Assembly: GCA_937876095.1 (NCBI GenBank)
Contig: CALFIE010000094.1
Coordinates: 1 to 12,591, forward strand
Reading direction: 5' to 3'
Length of the DNA: 12,591 nt
From: an uncultured Flavobacteriales bacterium
Lineage (GTDB): Bacteria; Bacteroidota; Bacteroidia; Flavobacteriales; Weeksellaceae
The translations under genes and the position numbers were made by a program. Positions within the stretch are counted from its first letter, which is position 1, and each line of letters starts with the position of its first letter. Positions 1-6,587 of the stretch are shown one piece after another. Under the pieces are notes generated by a model. That model saw only the letters and a program-made list of their open reading frames with translations, searched no databases and was not told the origin of the DNA.

Positions 1-221
1 ACGTTTCGCTTAGCGAATTCAACTACGCCGTCTTTTGCAGCGTGAATAGTGAAGTTTCGGCTCATAAATGTACCGTCGCCGGCTCGTTTGGTTGCACCAA
101 CTTGACGAACAATAACGTCGCCAGTTTTAACTTTCTCTCCGCCGTAGCGTTTAACGCCAAGCCGCTGGCCGGGTGAGTCTTTTAGGTTTTTAGCTGATCC
201 ACCAGCTTTAACATGTGACAT
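1..221 (-). CDS. rpmA: Ribosomal protein L27 (bL27), N-terminal part, cut by window edge
   Basis: The minus strand from the ATG at 221 reads MSHVKAGGSAKN and then SPGQRLGVKRYGGEKV, GDVIVRQ, GTFMSRNFTIHAAKDGVVEF. This is the conserved start and core of bacterial L27, a large-subunit protein whose N-terminal tail reaches the peptidyl-transferase centre. The 73 codons present cover most of a protein usually near 85-95 residues; the C-terminus lies beyond base 1. An AGGA lies just upstream of the ATG, a plausible ribosome binding site. The start MSHVKAGGSAKN and the higher G+C differ from the flavobacterial remainder and recall Candidatus Saccharibacteria L27; that taxonomic reading is inference. 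The usual upstream partner rplU is not here, and a methyltransferase gene takes that place. Confidence 0.93.
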   Translation of the reverse strand, partial: MSHVKAGGSAKNLKDSPGQRLGVKRYGGEKVKTGDVIVRQVGATKRAGDGTFMSRNFTIHAAKDGVVEFAKRN

Positions 222-362
222 GGGTTGAATCCTTTCTGTCTGCGCATTGCTGCGTCAGATTCTCCGCTACTCGCTCTCTGTACGGTCTGTACAGTTCGCT
301 CCGTTGCTCGACTCTTCCTTGCACTGCATCAGACAGAGAAGAATTCGGCGCGGACGAAAAAC
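222..362 (-). repeat. Imperfect palindromic element between methyltransferase and rpmA
   Basis: This gap between two minus-strand genes is organised symmetrically. An outer perfect 8-bp pair (TCTGTCTG at 235-242 with CAGACAGA at 330-337) and an inner 6-bp hairpin (CTGTAC 278-283, GTACAG 289-294, 5-nt loop) enclose two flanks of exactly 35 nt each. The flanks do not pair well; instead they share direct similarity, such as a TTGCTGCGTCAGA-like stretch and TTGCACTGCATCAGA. It could be a processed RNA structure in the rpmA transcript, a dispersed repeat or a degenerate inverted repeat. No convincing gene is in it. Confidence 0.45.
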
Positions 363-695
363 TTATAGTTTTTCTAAAATTGTTAATTCTCTTGCGACTA
401 CCTGATCTGGTCTATGATAGATAAGATCTTCTTTAGAAGCATATTTTAGATCTAAACGAGTATACCCCAGATCTGTTAGATGGTCAAGCGTTTTTAGGTG
501 TGCAAATTTGCCATTTCCCAGATGCCAAGCAGGTAACGCCACGCAAAGTCGAGTACCTTTTTTAAGCTGCGGAGCGACGTTACTAAAAAAACCTTCGGCA
601 ATTTGATTAGCTTCGTCAATAATCTGAGTGAGTTTTTCTCTGTCTGGCAGGCTGCTGAGCGGGGTGCCGAGGTAGGTTTCGGTTGCTACGGCTAT
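363..695 (-). CDS. TRM11-like SAM-dependent methyltransferase, C-terminal fragment
   Basis: The minus-strand frame ending in the TAA at 363-365 gives 110 residues: IAVATETYLGTPL, then GFFSNVAPQLKKGTRLCVALPAW, then a C-terminus with YHRPDQVVARELTILEKL. The TE-x-YLG-x-PL motif followed by a 'LK.G..l....P' strand and a terminal 'RPDQ.VARE' block matches the C-terminal half of TRM11/UPF0020-like RNA (or DNA) methyltransferases; this is recognition by memory. The N-terminal half with the SAM-binding and NPP-type catalytic motifs is missing, because the open frame runs into AT-rich repeat sequence near 696-716 and then a stop. I infer the gene is cut by a contig junction, so the upper boundary is approximate. 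The same strand and base composition as rpmA suggest both come from one source, probably a Saccharibacterium. Confidence 0.7.
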   Translation of the reverse strand: MAVATETYLGTPLSSLPDREKLTQIIDEANQIAEGFFSNVAPQLKKGTRLCVALPAWHLGNGKFAHLKTLDHLTDLGYTRLDLKYASKEDLIYHRPDQVVARELTILEKL

Positions 696-709
696 ATTTG
701 ATATTTGAT

Positions 710-835
710 ATTTGAAAATTTGAAAATTGGAACTCTTTTATTTCAAACGATTTCAAAATTTATTTTTTATATTTATTAAGGAAAATTTTAAGTTGAAAAA
801 ATGTTGGTTGCAAAACAATTTTCAAATTTTCAAAT
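710..835. repeat. Perfect 20-bp inverted repeat in AT-rich intergenic stretch
   Basis: ATTTGAAAATTTGAAAATTG at 710-729 is the exact reverse complement of 816-835, with 86 nt between the arms. The surroundings are built from variations of TTTGAAAA/TTTTCAAA, continuing almost to the stop codon of pdhA (855). Similar TTTTCAAA-rich stretches are common between flavobacterial genes, as far as I recall. The element begins about 15 bases after the last clearly Saccharibacteria-like codon, so it is a likely place for an assembly mis-join. It could also act as a terminator-like structure for pdhA, but the spacer is long. Confidence 0.75.
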
Positions 836-854
836 CACCACATTTTCAAACTTT

Positions 855-1856
855 CTAATTTTCTAATTGATCTAAAAACGGATAATCTTCTTGTTCATAA
901 ACATATTCGTAGATTTTTTCAGCAGTAGGAAACGGAGATGCTTCCATAAATTCTACACATTCTTCTACAAAATCTCTGGATTGATTATCTATTTGCTCTA
1001 ATTCTACTTCAGTTGCCCAATTATGTTCTAAAATTCGGTCTTTTACCAATTCTATAGGATCATCTTTTTTGTGCATTGCCACTTCTTCTTTGGTTCTGTA
1101 TGGTTCTGCATCTGACATAGAATGACCACGATATCTATAAGTTCTGGCTTCTATAAAAGTAGGTCCATCTCCTCTTCTTGCTCTTTCTATGGCTTCAAAA
1201 GCAACTTCTGCAACTTTTTCAGGATCCATAGCATCTACAGGAAGACAAGGCATTTCGTAACCCAATCCTAATTTATAAATATCTTCGTGATTGGCAGTTC
1301 TTTTTACGGATGTTCCCATTGCATACTGGTTATTTTCTACTACAAAAACTACGGGTAATTTCCAATTCATTGCCATATTGAAGGTTTCGTGCAAAGAACC
1401 TTGTCTAGAAGCACCATCACCAAAAAAACAAATATTTACTGCTTTTCTATCAAAATATTTATCTGCAAAAGCAATTCCTGCTCCTAATGGAATTTGACCA
1501 CCAACAATTCCGTGACCACCATAAAAACGGTGTTCTTTACTGAAAATATGCATAGAACCTCCCATTCCTCCTGAAGTTCCGGTTGCTTTACCACACAATT
1601 CGGCTAAAATTCTTTTGGGATCAACTCCCATTGCCATAGGATGAATGTGGCATCTGTACGCAGTAATCATACTGTCTTTAGACAAATCCATTGCGTGTGT
1701 AAAACCTGCAGGAATGGCTTCTTGACCATTATATAAATGTAAAAATCCTCTGATTTTTTGTTTTAAATATAGGGATCGGCATTTATCTTCAAACCTTCTC
1801 CACATCGTCATATCAGCATACCATTTCAGGTAAACCTCTTTAGAAAATTCTTTCAT
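855..1856 (-). CDS. pdhA: Pyruvate dehydrogenase E1 component, alpha subunit
   Basis: This 333-residue protein is the TPP-dependent alpha subunit of the heterotetrameric E1 enzyme, which decarboxylates pyruvate and passes the acetyl group to lipoyl-E2 to make acetyl-CoA in the cytoplasm. The TPP-binding signature runs from GDG (146-148) to NN (175-176), preceded by GGHGIVGGQIPLGAG (113-127). The active-site/phosphorylation-loop block YRYRGHSMSDAEPYR is at 240-254, and the early QEAIPAG and TAYRCHIHPMAMG segments are typical. The length is normal and the ATG at 1856 starts directly in the family N-terminus. A TATTTTTG box lies 19 nt upstream. In flavobacteria the E2 gene usually follows pdhA; here the sequence after the stop runs into AT-rich repeats and a foreign-looking segment. 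The E1-alpha of branched-chain 2-oxoacid dehydrogenase is the main alternative but fits less well. Confidence 0.95.
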   Translation of the reverse strand: MKEFSKEVYLKWYADMTMWRRFEDKCRSLYLKQKIRGFLHLYNGQEAIPAGFTHAMDLSKDSMITAYRCHIHPMAMGVDPKRILAELCGKATGTSGGMGGSMHIFSKEHRFYGGHGIVGGQIPLGAGIAFADKYFDRKAVNICFFGDGASRQGSLHETFNMAMNWKLPVVFVVENNQYAMGTSVKRTANHEDIYKLGLGYEMPCLPVDAMDPEKVAEVAFEAIERARRGDGPTFIEARTYRYRGHSMSDAEPYRTKEEVAMHKKDDPIELVKDRILEHNWATEVELEQIDNQSRDFVEECVEFMEASPFPTAEKIYEYVYEQEDYPFLDQLEN

Positions 1857-1875
1857 AAATATTGAAATTATTCAG

Positions 1876-1883
1876 CAAAAATA
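1876..1883 (-). promoter_or_regulatory. -7 promoter box TATTTTTG for pdhA
   Basis: Reverse-strand TATTTTTG matches the Bacteroidota sigma-A -7 consensus TAnnTTTG. It sits 19 nt before the pdhA ATG, implying a short leader. No good TTTG -33 element is present at the expected 19-bp spacing, so this rests on one box only. Confidence 0.45.
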
Positions 1884-1951
1884 GTAAAAAAACTTTGTTT
1901 TCTATTGTTGTGAGTGCTGTTAATTTTTTTCAAACTATATATAAAATAGAT

Positions 1952-1959
1952 TATTTTTG
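1952..1959 (+). promoter_or_regulatory. -7 promoter box TATTTTTG for the PAP2-BlaI-DUF4153 group
   Basis: TATTTTTG fits TAnnTTTG and ends 18 nt before the ATG at 1978, the same spacing as the pdhA box. About 19 bp upstream is TTTC, a three-of-four match to the TTTG -33 element. The box overlaps a possible TTG codon at 1957, which argues that the TTG is not the translation start. Confidence 0.5.
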
Positions 1960-1977
1960 GAGACTATTTTTCATATT

Positions 1978-2580
1978 ATGTCTACAAATAAAAATTCTGT
2001 TGTGATTACAGTTTCTAAAATCATATCTAACTTTTTCAACCCATTGACTTCAATGCTGATTTATTTTATTTGGTTTAGCAATAGAAACTTCACTTTCAAT
2101 GAATCTTTAGGTCATTTTTTACCAATATTAATCATAATAATTATTCCAATTTCTGTGTGGATTATTTGGAATGTAATGACTGGTAGATACACTAATTTAG
2201 ATGTATCTGACCGAAATCAAAGAAAAAGTCTGTATGTTTTTATCTTATTAGTCACTATTATTTATCTGATTTTTGATTATTTAAAAAACGAAAAAGTAGA
2301 TTTGGTAATGCTTTTCACTTTGATTTTATTGGTATTAATGCAAGTCAGTAATTTCTTCATCAAAAGTTCTATGCATACTGCATTCAATGTTTTTGTGGCA
2401 GGTTTGTTCTATTCAGAAAACAAATTTTTAGGATTTATTTGGTTAGGAATTGCTTTTTTGGTAGGAATTTCTAGAATTATTCTGAAAAGACATACTCCGA
2501 AAGAAGTTGTTTCGGGGACTATAATTGCATTATTGGTTTCTTTTGCTTATATTTATACCAAGAATCAGATAATTCATTAA
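1978..2580 (+). CDS. PAP2-like membrane phosphatase family protein
   Basis: This is a 200-residue, very hydrophobic protein with about five or six membrane segments, counted from the ATG at 1978. PAP2-type enzymes remove phosphate from lipid or isoprenoid phosphates at the membrane. The family motifs are recognisable but diverged: KSSMHTAF at 129-136 takes the place of PSGH, and SRIILKRHTPKEVVSG at 165-180 corresponds to SRxxxxxHxxxD, with Glu176 where Asp is usual. His133 and His172, the expected catalytic pair, are both present; the first K-x6-RP motif is not clear (SDRNQRK lies at 77-83). An in-frame TTG at 1957 would add seven residues but overlaps the promoter box, so I prefer the ATG. 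A 7-nt gap to the BlaI-like gene suggests co-transcription. The substrate cannot be told from sequence. Confidence 0.72.
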   Translation: MSTNKNSVVITVSKIISNFFNPLTSMLIYFIWFSNRNFTFNESLGHFLPILIIIIIPISVWIIWNVMTGRYTNLDVSDRNQRKSLYVFILLVTIIYLIFDYLKNEKVDLVMLFTLILLVLMQVSNFFIKSSMHTAFNVFVAGLFYSENKFLGFIWLGIAFLVGISRIILKRHTPKEVVSGTIIALLVSFAYIYTKNQIIH

Positions 2581-2587
2581 TAAGAAA

Positions 2588-3031
2588 ATGAAAATCAGTA
2601 CATTGACACCGGTAGAAGAACAACTAATGTTGCTTCTTTGGAAATTAGACACCTTTTATCTGAAAGATATTTTGGTGGAACATCCTGAACCGAAACCACA
2701 CCAAAACACTATTTCTACCTACATGAAAATTTTGGTAGAGAAGAAATTTTTGACCACCGAAAAAGAAGGTAGGATTTTCAGGTATCAAGTTGCTATAAAA
2801 CGAACTGATTATGCCAAATTTTTATTAAAAAATTGGGCAGATCACTATTTCTCTTCGCACGAAGAATTCGTGGATTTTTTGAAGAAAGAAAAATTCATTT
2901 CAAATGAAACCATTTCTGATACTGTTAATTCTAATGATCAGATTTCAGAAAAACAGCACAACGAATCGGTGGAAGATTACCTGACAGAACTTACCAAAAA
3001 GAAAAAAAAGAAGAAGAAAAAGAAAAAATAA
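2588..3031 (+). CDS. BlaI/MecI/CopY-family transcriptional repressor with polylysine tail
   Basis: Residues 1-75 form the winged-helix DNA-binding domain of the BlaI/MecI family: LTPVEEQLMLLLWKLD, then HQNTISTYMKILVEKKFLTTEKEGRIFRYQV with the recognition helix near TISTYMKIL and the wing around EKEGRIFRY. A helical dimerisation region follows (RTDYAKFLLKNWADHYF). In BlaI and MecI this kind of repressor is removed by proteolysis triggered by the BlaR1/MecR1 membrane sensor-protease. No M56-type sensor or beta-lactamase lies next to it here, so its targets are unknown; it may control its own group, the PAP2 gene just upstream and DUF4153 downstream. The last 11 residues are all lysine, encoded by a nearly uninterrupted A/G run, a striking and probably slippage-prone end. 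The protein length is slightly above the usual 120-130 residues because of this acidic-then-lysine tail. Confidence 0.85.
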   Translation: MKISTLTPVEEQLMLLLWKLDTFYLKDILVEHPEPKPHQNTISTYMKILVEKKFLTTEKEGRIFRYQVAIKRTDYAKFLLKNWADHYFSSHEEFVDFLKKEKFISNETISDTVNSNDQISEKQHNESVEDYLTELTKKKKKKKKKKK

Positions 3032-3056
3032 TATTTCGGTTTTTTTTCGGTCTTTT

Positions 3057-3087
3057 TTTTGATTTTTAACGCTAAAAAAAATCAAAA
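3057..3087 (+). promoter_or_regulatory. Inverted repeat covering the DUF4153 start codon
   Basis: TTTTGATTTTT at 3057-3067 is the exact reverse complement of AAAAATCAAAA at 3077-3087, leaving a 9-nt loop. The right arm runs into the A of the ATG at 3087, so in RNA it could partly hide the translation start. The pairs are nearly all A-U, so stability is low; this is a suggestion from sequence only. Confidence 0.3.
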
Positions 3088-4868
3088 TGAACACAAAATT
3101 AAAAGAAATTATTAGCAAAGCTGATGATGTTATAGTACGTTATCCAATGGTTTTGGTAATGGCAATTATAGGTGCTACAAATGCCGCTGTTTTTTTTCAA
3201 AATATTGACAATCACGAAATCCAAAATTTTGAATTTGTAAAAATGATTTTAACTTCTTGTCTTGGGATTTCGGTAATGTTTGGACTCAATATGCTTTCTC
3301 AACGTATCGGAAAACGTTTTTTATTGGAATTTTTTGGCGTTTTATTTTTGATCGGATTTTACTTCATCTTACCAAAAACCGAAAACAATTTTACGGTAGT
3401 TTATGCCTTTATCATTTTGCCAATTGTGCTTTTGTCGCACTTATTTGTTTCTTTTTCTGCTTTTTTAAAAAAAACACCATCCATCAGTTTTTGGCAATTC
3501 AACAAGAATTTGCTCATCAATTCTGTTCTTACGGCCATTTTTACAGGCGTTTTTGTAGGTGGAATTATGCTTGCAATTCTCGCAATAGATCACCTTTTCG
3601 ATTTGCATTTGAAATTTGATATTTACGGAAGCGTTTTTTATGGAGGTGTGATTTTTGCGAGTTGTTTTATTTTTCTTTTGTTTAATGAAAAAGGCCTTTA
3701 TTACCTAGAAAAAGACAGCTCTTATCCAGAAATTTTGAAATTTTTCACTCAATTTATTCTGATTCCTTTACTACTTATTTACGCCATCATTTTATATGTC
3801 TATTCTACGAAAATTCTCATCAATTGGGAATTACCAAGAGGTTGGGTTACGTATTTGGTTTTAGCCTACTCTATAATTGGTATTTTGGCGCTTCTTTTGG
3901 TGTATCCGCTGAAAGAAGTTACGGCAAAATCGAGGGTAAAAATATTCTCAAAAATATTTTATTTCACGTTGATTCCGCTTTTGGTATTACTTTTCGTGGC
4001 TATTTTTACCAGAATTTTAGAATATGGTTACACCGAAGCAAGATACTTTGTACTACTCCTTGCAATTTGGCTAACTGTAGTCATTTTCTATTTTCTATTT
4101 TGGAAGAAAAGTAACATTAAATTAATTCCGATTTCATTGTTTGGTTTTGGCGTTTTTGCACTTGTTTTTCCATACTTCAATGCATTTTCTATAGCAAAAC
4201 GTAGTCAGGAAAAAGCACTGCAAAAAATCCTAACAGAAAATCACCTTTTGAAAAACGGTAAAATTGATTTTACAACCAATGTTCCACTCGAAATTGCCGA
4301 TGAAATTGCCAATAAAATGGGATTTCTTGCCATTAGAAAAGATAAAGCAAAAATAACTTCTTACTTGAACAATGATATGAAAAATCAAATTTCAAAATTG
4401 GAAGGACAAAATTTGGACAACGAAGTACAATCGACCGTACGAAATGCTTTTAGCAATGTAAACAATACTATTGAAGATGGGAATAATTTCAGACTAGAAT
4501 TGGTAAGCGAAAGAAAAATTCACCAAGTAATGGATTATCAATATGTTTCTGCAATACGTGATTATTATAACGATGAAGTTATGATTAACAAAGATCAAAT
4601 CTTAATTAATAAGAAATTAGATGAACAAAATAAAGTACTAACGATTAGTTTGAATAATGAAGAGAAGGTTGATCTAATGCCGCTTTTGAGGAAAAAATTA
4701 GGTCAAAATAGGTTAGGTGAAGTTGAAGTACCAGAAATTTCAGTAGAAACTGATTTAGGAAAATACCATGTCAAAATATTGTTTAGTTCATTGTCCCGAG
4801 AAATTTTCAATAAGAATCAAGAAAATATCAACTTTGGGAATGCATTGGTTCTTATTAAAAAAAAATAA
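3087..4868 (+). CDS. DUF4153 domain membrane protein
   Basis: This 593-residue protein starts with MNTKLKEIISKADDVIVRYPMVL and has about eleven hydrophobic segments between residues 18 and 364, followed by a mostly soluble C-terminal region of about 225 residues. The N-terminal pattern, a short amphipathic stretch then 'RYPMVL' and many membrane helices, is what I know from flavobacterial DUF4153 proteins; their function is not established. The C-terminal part contains KIDFTTNVPLEIADEIANKMGFLAI and a polar, Asn/Asp-rich stretch, then a beta-rich end. It lies 55 nt behind the BlaI-like gene on the same strand, so it may share its transcript and control. A strong hairpin terminator follows the stop by about 36 nt. 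No enzyme motif was seen, so I assign no activity. Confidence 0.8.
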   Translation: MNTKLKEIISKADDVIVRYPMVLVMAIIGATNAAVFFQNIDNHEIQNFEFVKMILTSCLGISVMFGLNMLSQRIGKRFLLEFFGVLFLIGFYFILPKTENNFTVVYAFIILPIVLLSHLFVSFSAFLKKTPSISFWQFNKNLLINSVLTAIFTGVFVGGIMLAILAIDHLFDLHLKFDIYGSVFYGGVIFASCFIFLLFNEKGLYYLEKDSSYPEILKFFTQFILIPLLLIYAIILYVYSTKILINWELPRGWVTYLVLAYSIIGILALLLVYPLKEVTAKSRVKIFSKIFYFTLIPLLVLLFVAIFTRILEYGYTEARYFVLLLAIWLTVVIFYFLFWKKSNIKLIPISLFGFGVFALVFPYFNAFSIAKRSQEKALQKILTENHLLKNGKIDFTTNVPLEIADEIANKMGFLAIRKDKAKITSYLNNDMKNQISKLEGQNLDNEVQSTVRNAFSNVNNTIEDGNNFRLELVSERKIHQVMDYQYVSAIRDYYNDEVMINKDQILINKKLDEQNKVLTISLNNEEKVDLMPLLRKKLGQNRLGEVEVPEISVETDLGKYHVKILFSSLSREIFNKNQENINFGNALVLIKKK

Positions 4869-4904
4869 AAGCCAAAAAAAAATGAAAAATTTTTCAAAAA
4901 AAAA

Positions 4905-4938
4905 AAGCGACTTCAATAGAAGTCGCTTCATTTTTTTT
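4905..4938. terminator. Bidirectional intrinsic terminator between DUF4153 and RRM genes
   Basis: A perfect 10-bp stem (AAGCGACTTC 4905-4914, GAAGTCGCTT 4919-4928) with a 4-nt AATA loop is followed by a T run at 4931-4938 and preceded by an A run at about 4896-4906. It can therefore end transcripts from both sides: the plus-strand DUF4153 gene and the convergent minus-strand RNA-binding protein gene, whose stop codon begins at 4937. Confidence 0.92.
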
Positions 4939-5260
4939 ACCAACGGTTTCCACCGCCGCTGCGATTACCTCCTCCGTAACCACCGCTTCTGTTGTTATCA
5001 AAACTACGTCTTGGTTTTTCTTCTCTAGGTTTTGCTTCGGAAACGTTTAACGCTTTTCCGTCTAGCTCTTTTTCGTGAAGCGCTTCAATCGCTTGCTTTC
5101 CTTCTTCATCGCCCATTTCTACAAATCCGAAACCTCTGGATCTACCAGTTTCTCTGTCGGTAATAATTTTGGCAGAAGTTACTTCTCCAAATTCTGAAAA
5201 TAAATCGTACAACGCTTGTTCTTTAGTAGCGTAATTGATGTTTGAAACAAAAATGTTCAT
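4937..5260 (-). CDS. Glycine-rich RRM RNA-binding protein
   Basis: This 107-residue protein has one RNA recognition motif at about residues 1-78. RNP2 is IFVSNI (3-8) and RNP1 is RGFGFVEM (42-49), with the aromatic residues Phe4, Phe44 and Phe46 that stack on RNA bases. The C-terminal 28 residues are rich in Gly, Arg and Asn (GGYGGGNRSGGGNRW), as in cyanobacterial and Bacteroidota Rbp proteins. Such proteins bind single-stranded RNA and are often linked to cold or stress adaptation; the exact target here is unknown. The ATG at 5260 places RNP2 at residue 3, as is usual. It stands alone: its end faces DUF4153 across a shared terminator, and upstream is a 417-bp gap. Confidence 0.94.
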   Translation of the reverse strand: MNIFVSNINYATKEQALYDLFSEFGEVTSAKIITDRETGRSRGFGFVEMGDEEGKQAIEALHEKELDGKALNVSEAKPREEKPRRSFDNNRSGGYGGGNRSGGGNRW

Positions 5261-5677
5261 CTTAAAAAAAAATTAAAAATTAATATTGCTGAAATTATAA
5301 AAGAAACTCAACAAAAGGATGAACAAATATTGATTTCGGATATAAAAACAGGTGCAATATACGATTAAAAAAATAACTTACAAGTTTTTTTTGTAAATTA
5401 TTGAAATATTGTGAATTGTTTTTCCTTAAACTTAGATAAAACTAAATTAAACTCCGTTTTTCTTTAATTATATAAAATGTTCATTATTACTATACTAATT
5501 CAAATAGAAAACAAAAACTCATTTACGCAAAATTTCTCCTGGTATTGATATTTCTAAACAACGATCGTCTTACCAATTTCTCGTACAATTCTATATTTCC
5601 TTCGTTTTTCTGAATTTTCATCAGATAATATTACTGATGCTAAGAAGTGGCAACACGATTTTTTATTTGATGAAAAA
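5261..5677. other. 417-bp intergenic gap without a recognisable gene
   Basis: The region between the RRM gene start and the aldo/keto reductase end is AT-rich and stop-dense in all frames. The clearest structure is an imperfect 12-bp hairpin (AATAACTTACAA 5372-5383 with TTGTAAATTATT 5391-5402, one mismatch, 7-nt loop) that has its T run in the loop, so it is not a classic terminator. The RRM promoter must lie here, but no full TAnnTTTG box was found on the minus strand; the nearest is AATATTTG at 5324-5331. A start-less minus-strand reading of about 40 codons ends at 5554 and may be a decayed fragment. Confidence 0.5.
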
Positions 5678-6543
5678 TTAATCTACTCTTTTCCCCGAAC
5701 TTGCCTCCAAAAGTCTGAACCAATCTTCGATTTCTAAGTCAATTTCTAAAGATTTTTTCAAAATTTGTAAATTTTCAACCGAACTGGTGCCTATAATTGG
5801 TAAAATTTCAGAAGGATGTTTTCGTAGAAATGCCAATAGCAATTGCGATTCGGTTGCGCTATATTTTTGCATTAATTCTATTAAAACTAATGAAATTCGT
5901 TCGTTTTGTTCGGATTCATTGCCGAAATAATTTCCCAAAACCGAATAAGCCATTGGTTTGAGTTTTTTCATCATCATTTGATCTATGGAACCATCATAAA
6001 ACGCTTTGGTTTGATTCAGAGAAATTTCTATTTGATTGGTTACCAAATCTGGAAAACAGCTTGCAATCAAATCAAACTGAGAAGTAGTGAAATTACTCAC
6101 ACCAAAATCTTTCACCTTACCATTACTTCGTAAAATTCCAAAAGCTGCAGCAATTTCTTCGGGATTCATAAGTGGACTTGGTCTGTGTAACAGAAGCACA
6201 TCTAAACAATCCGTTTGCAAATTTTGCAAACTCTCGTCTACTTGCTGCAAAATATATTCTTTGGAATAATGATAATATTTCAGCGGAATTTTTTTTTTTC
6301 AGAAGGATAACAAATGCCACATTTCGAGATGAACTGCACTTGTTCTCGCGGTAATTTCATTTCAGAAAACGCTTTTGCAAAAAGTTCTTCGGTAGTGTAA
6401 CCACCATAAATATCGGCGTGATCAAAAGTGAAAAGGTCTTCTTCTACCGCAGTTTCTATGAGTTTTTGAACTGATTTTATAGAATGATTGGCTCCCCAAA
6501 TTCCCCATCTCATAGTTCCTATGATTATCTCTGAAAATTGCAT
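5678..6543 (-). pseudogene. Aldo/keto reductase (YdhF-like), broken by a frameshift in an 11-A tract
   Basis: Two minus-strand frames together make one NADPH-dependent aldo/keto reductase of about 288 residues. The first part (from the ATG at 6543) begins MQFSEIIIGTMRWGIWG and contains FDHADIYGGYTTEE with catalytic Asp41 and Tyr46, and ISKCGI with Lys74. The second part, in another frame, continues KIPLKYYHYSKEYIL, DVLLLHRPSP with the catalytic His, then KVKDFGVSNFT and LLAFLRKHPSEILPIIGTSS. All four catalytic residues are thus encoded. The break is at the 11-A run (T run at 6289-6299 on the plus strand): one extra A or two fewer would restore the frame. Downstream codons show no further damage, so this is either a sequencing or assembly error, a recent mutation or a phase-variable tract. 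The end of the protein is intact to the stop at 5678. An ATG further upstream at 6606 would overlap DUF6157 and is unlikely. Confidence 0.85.
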
Positions 6544-6562
6544 AGTTTTACATTTTAGAAAA

Positions 6563-6570
6563 CAAAAGTA
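6563..6570 (-). promoter_or_regulatory. -7 promoter box TACTTTTG for the aldo/keto reductase
   Basis: Reverse-strand TACTTTTG matches TAnnTTTG and lies 19 nt before the ATG at 6543, the same distance as for pdhA and the PAP2 gene. No -33 TTTG is at the usual 19-bp spacing. The box sits in the 44-bp space shared with the divergent DUF6157 gene. Confidence 0.45.
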
Positions 6571-6587
6571 CTTTAATACTCCTACAA

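Noticed and set aside
215..424. Plus-strand open frame of 69 codons
   Set aside because: It overlaps the rpmA start and the palindromic element antisense, has low-complexity Ser/Arg/Leu composition and no family resemblance.
1..700. Horizontal transfer of rpmA and methyltransferase into the flavobacterium
   Set aside because: The methyltransferase is truncated exactly at the composition change, there are no mobility genes, and a contig chimera is the simpler explanation.
1957..1977. TTG start for the PAP2-like gene
   Set aside because: The TTG lies within the TATTTTTG promoter box, and the ATG at 1978 fits the leader length seen for neighbours.
5554..5680. Minus-strand reading ending in SDENSEKRRKYRIVREIGKTIVV before the stop at 5554
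   Set aside because: It looks protein-like but has no start codon, is only about 40 codons between stops and has no recognisable relative; at most a gene remnant.
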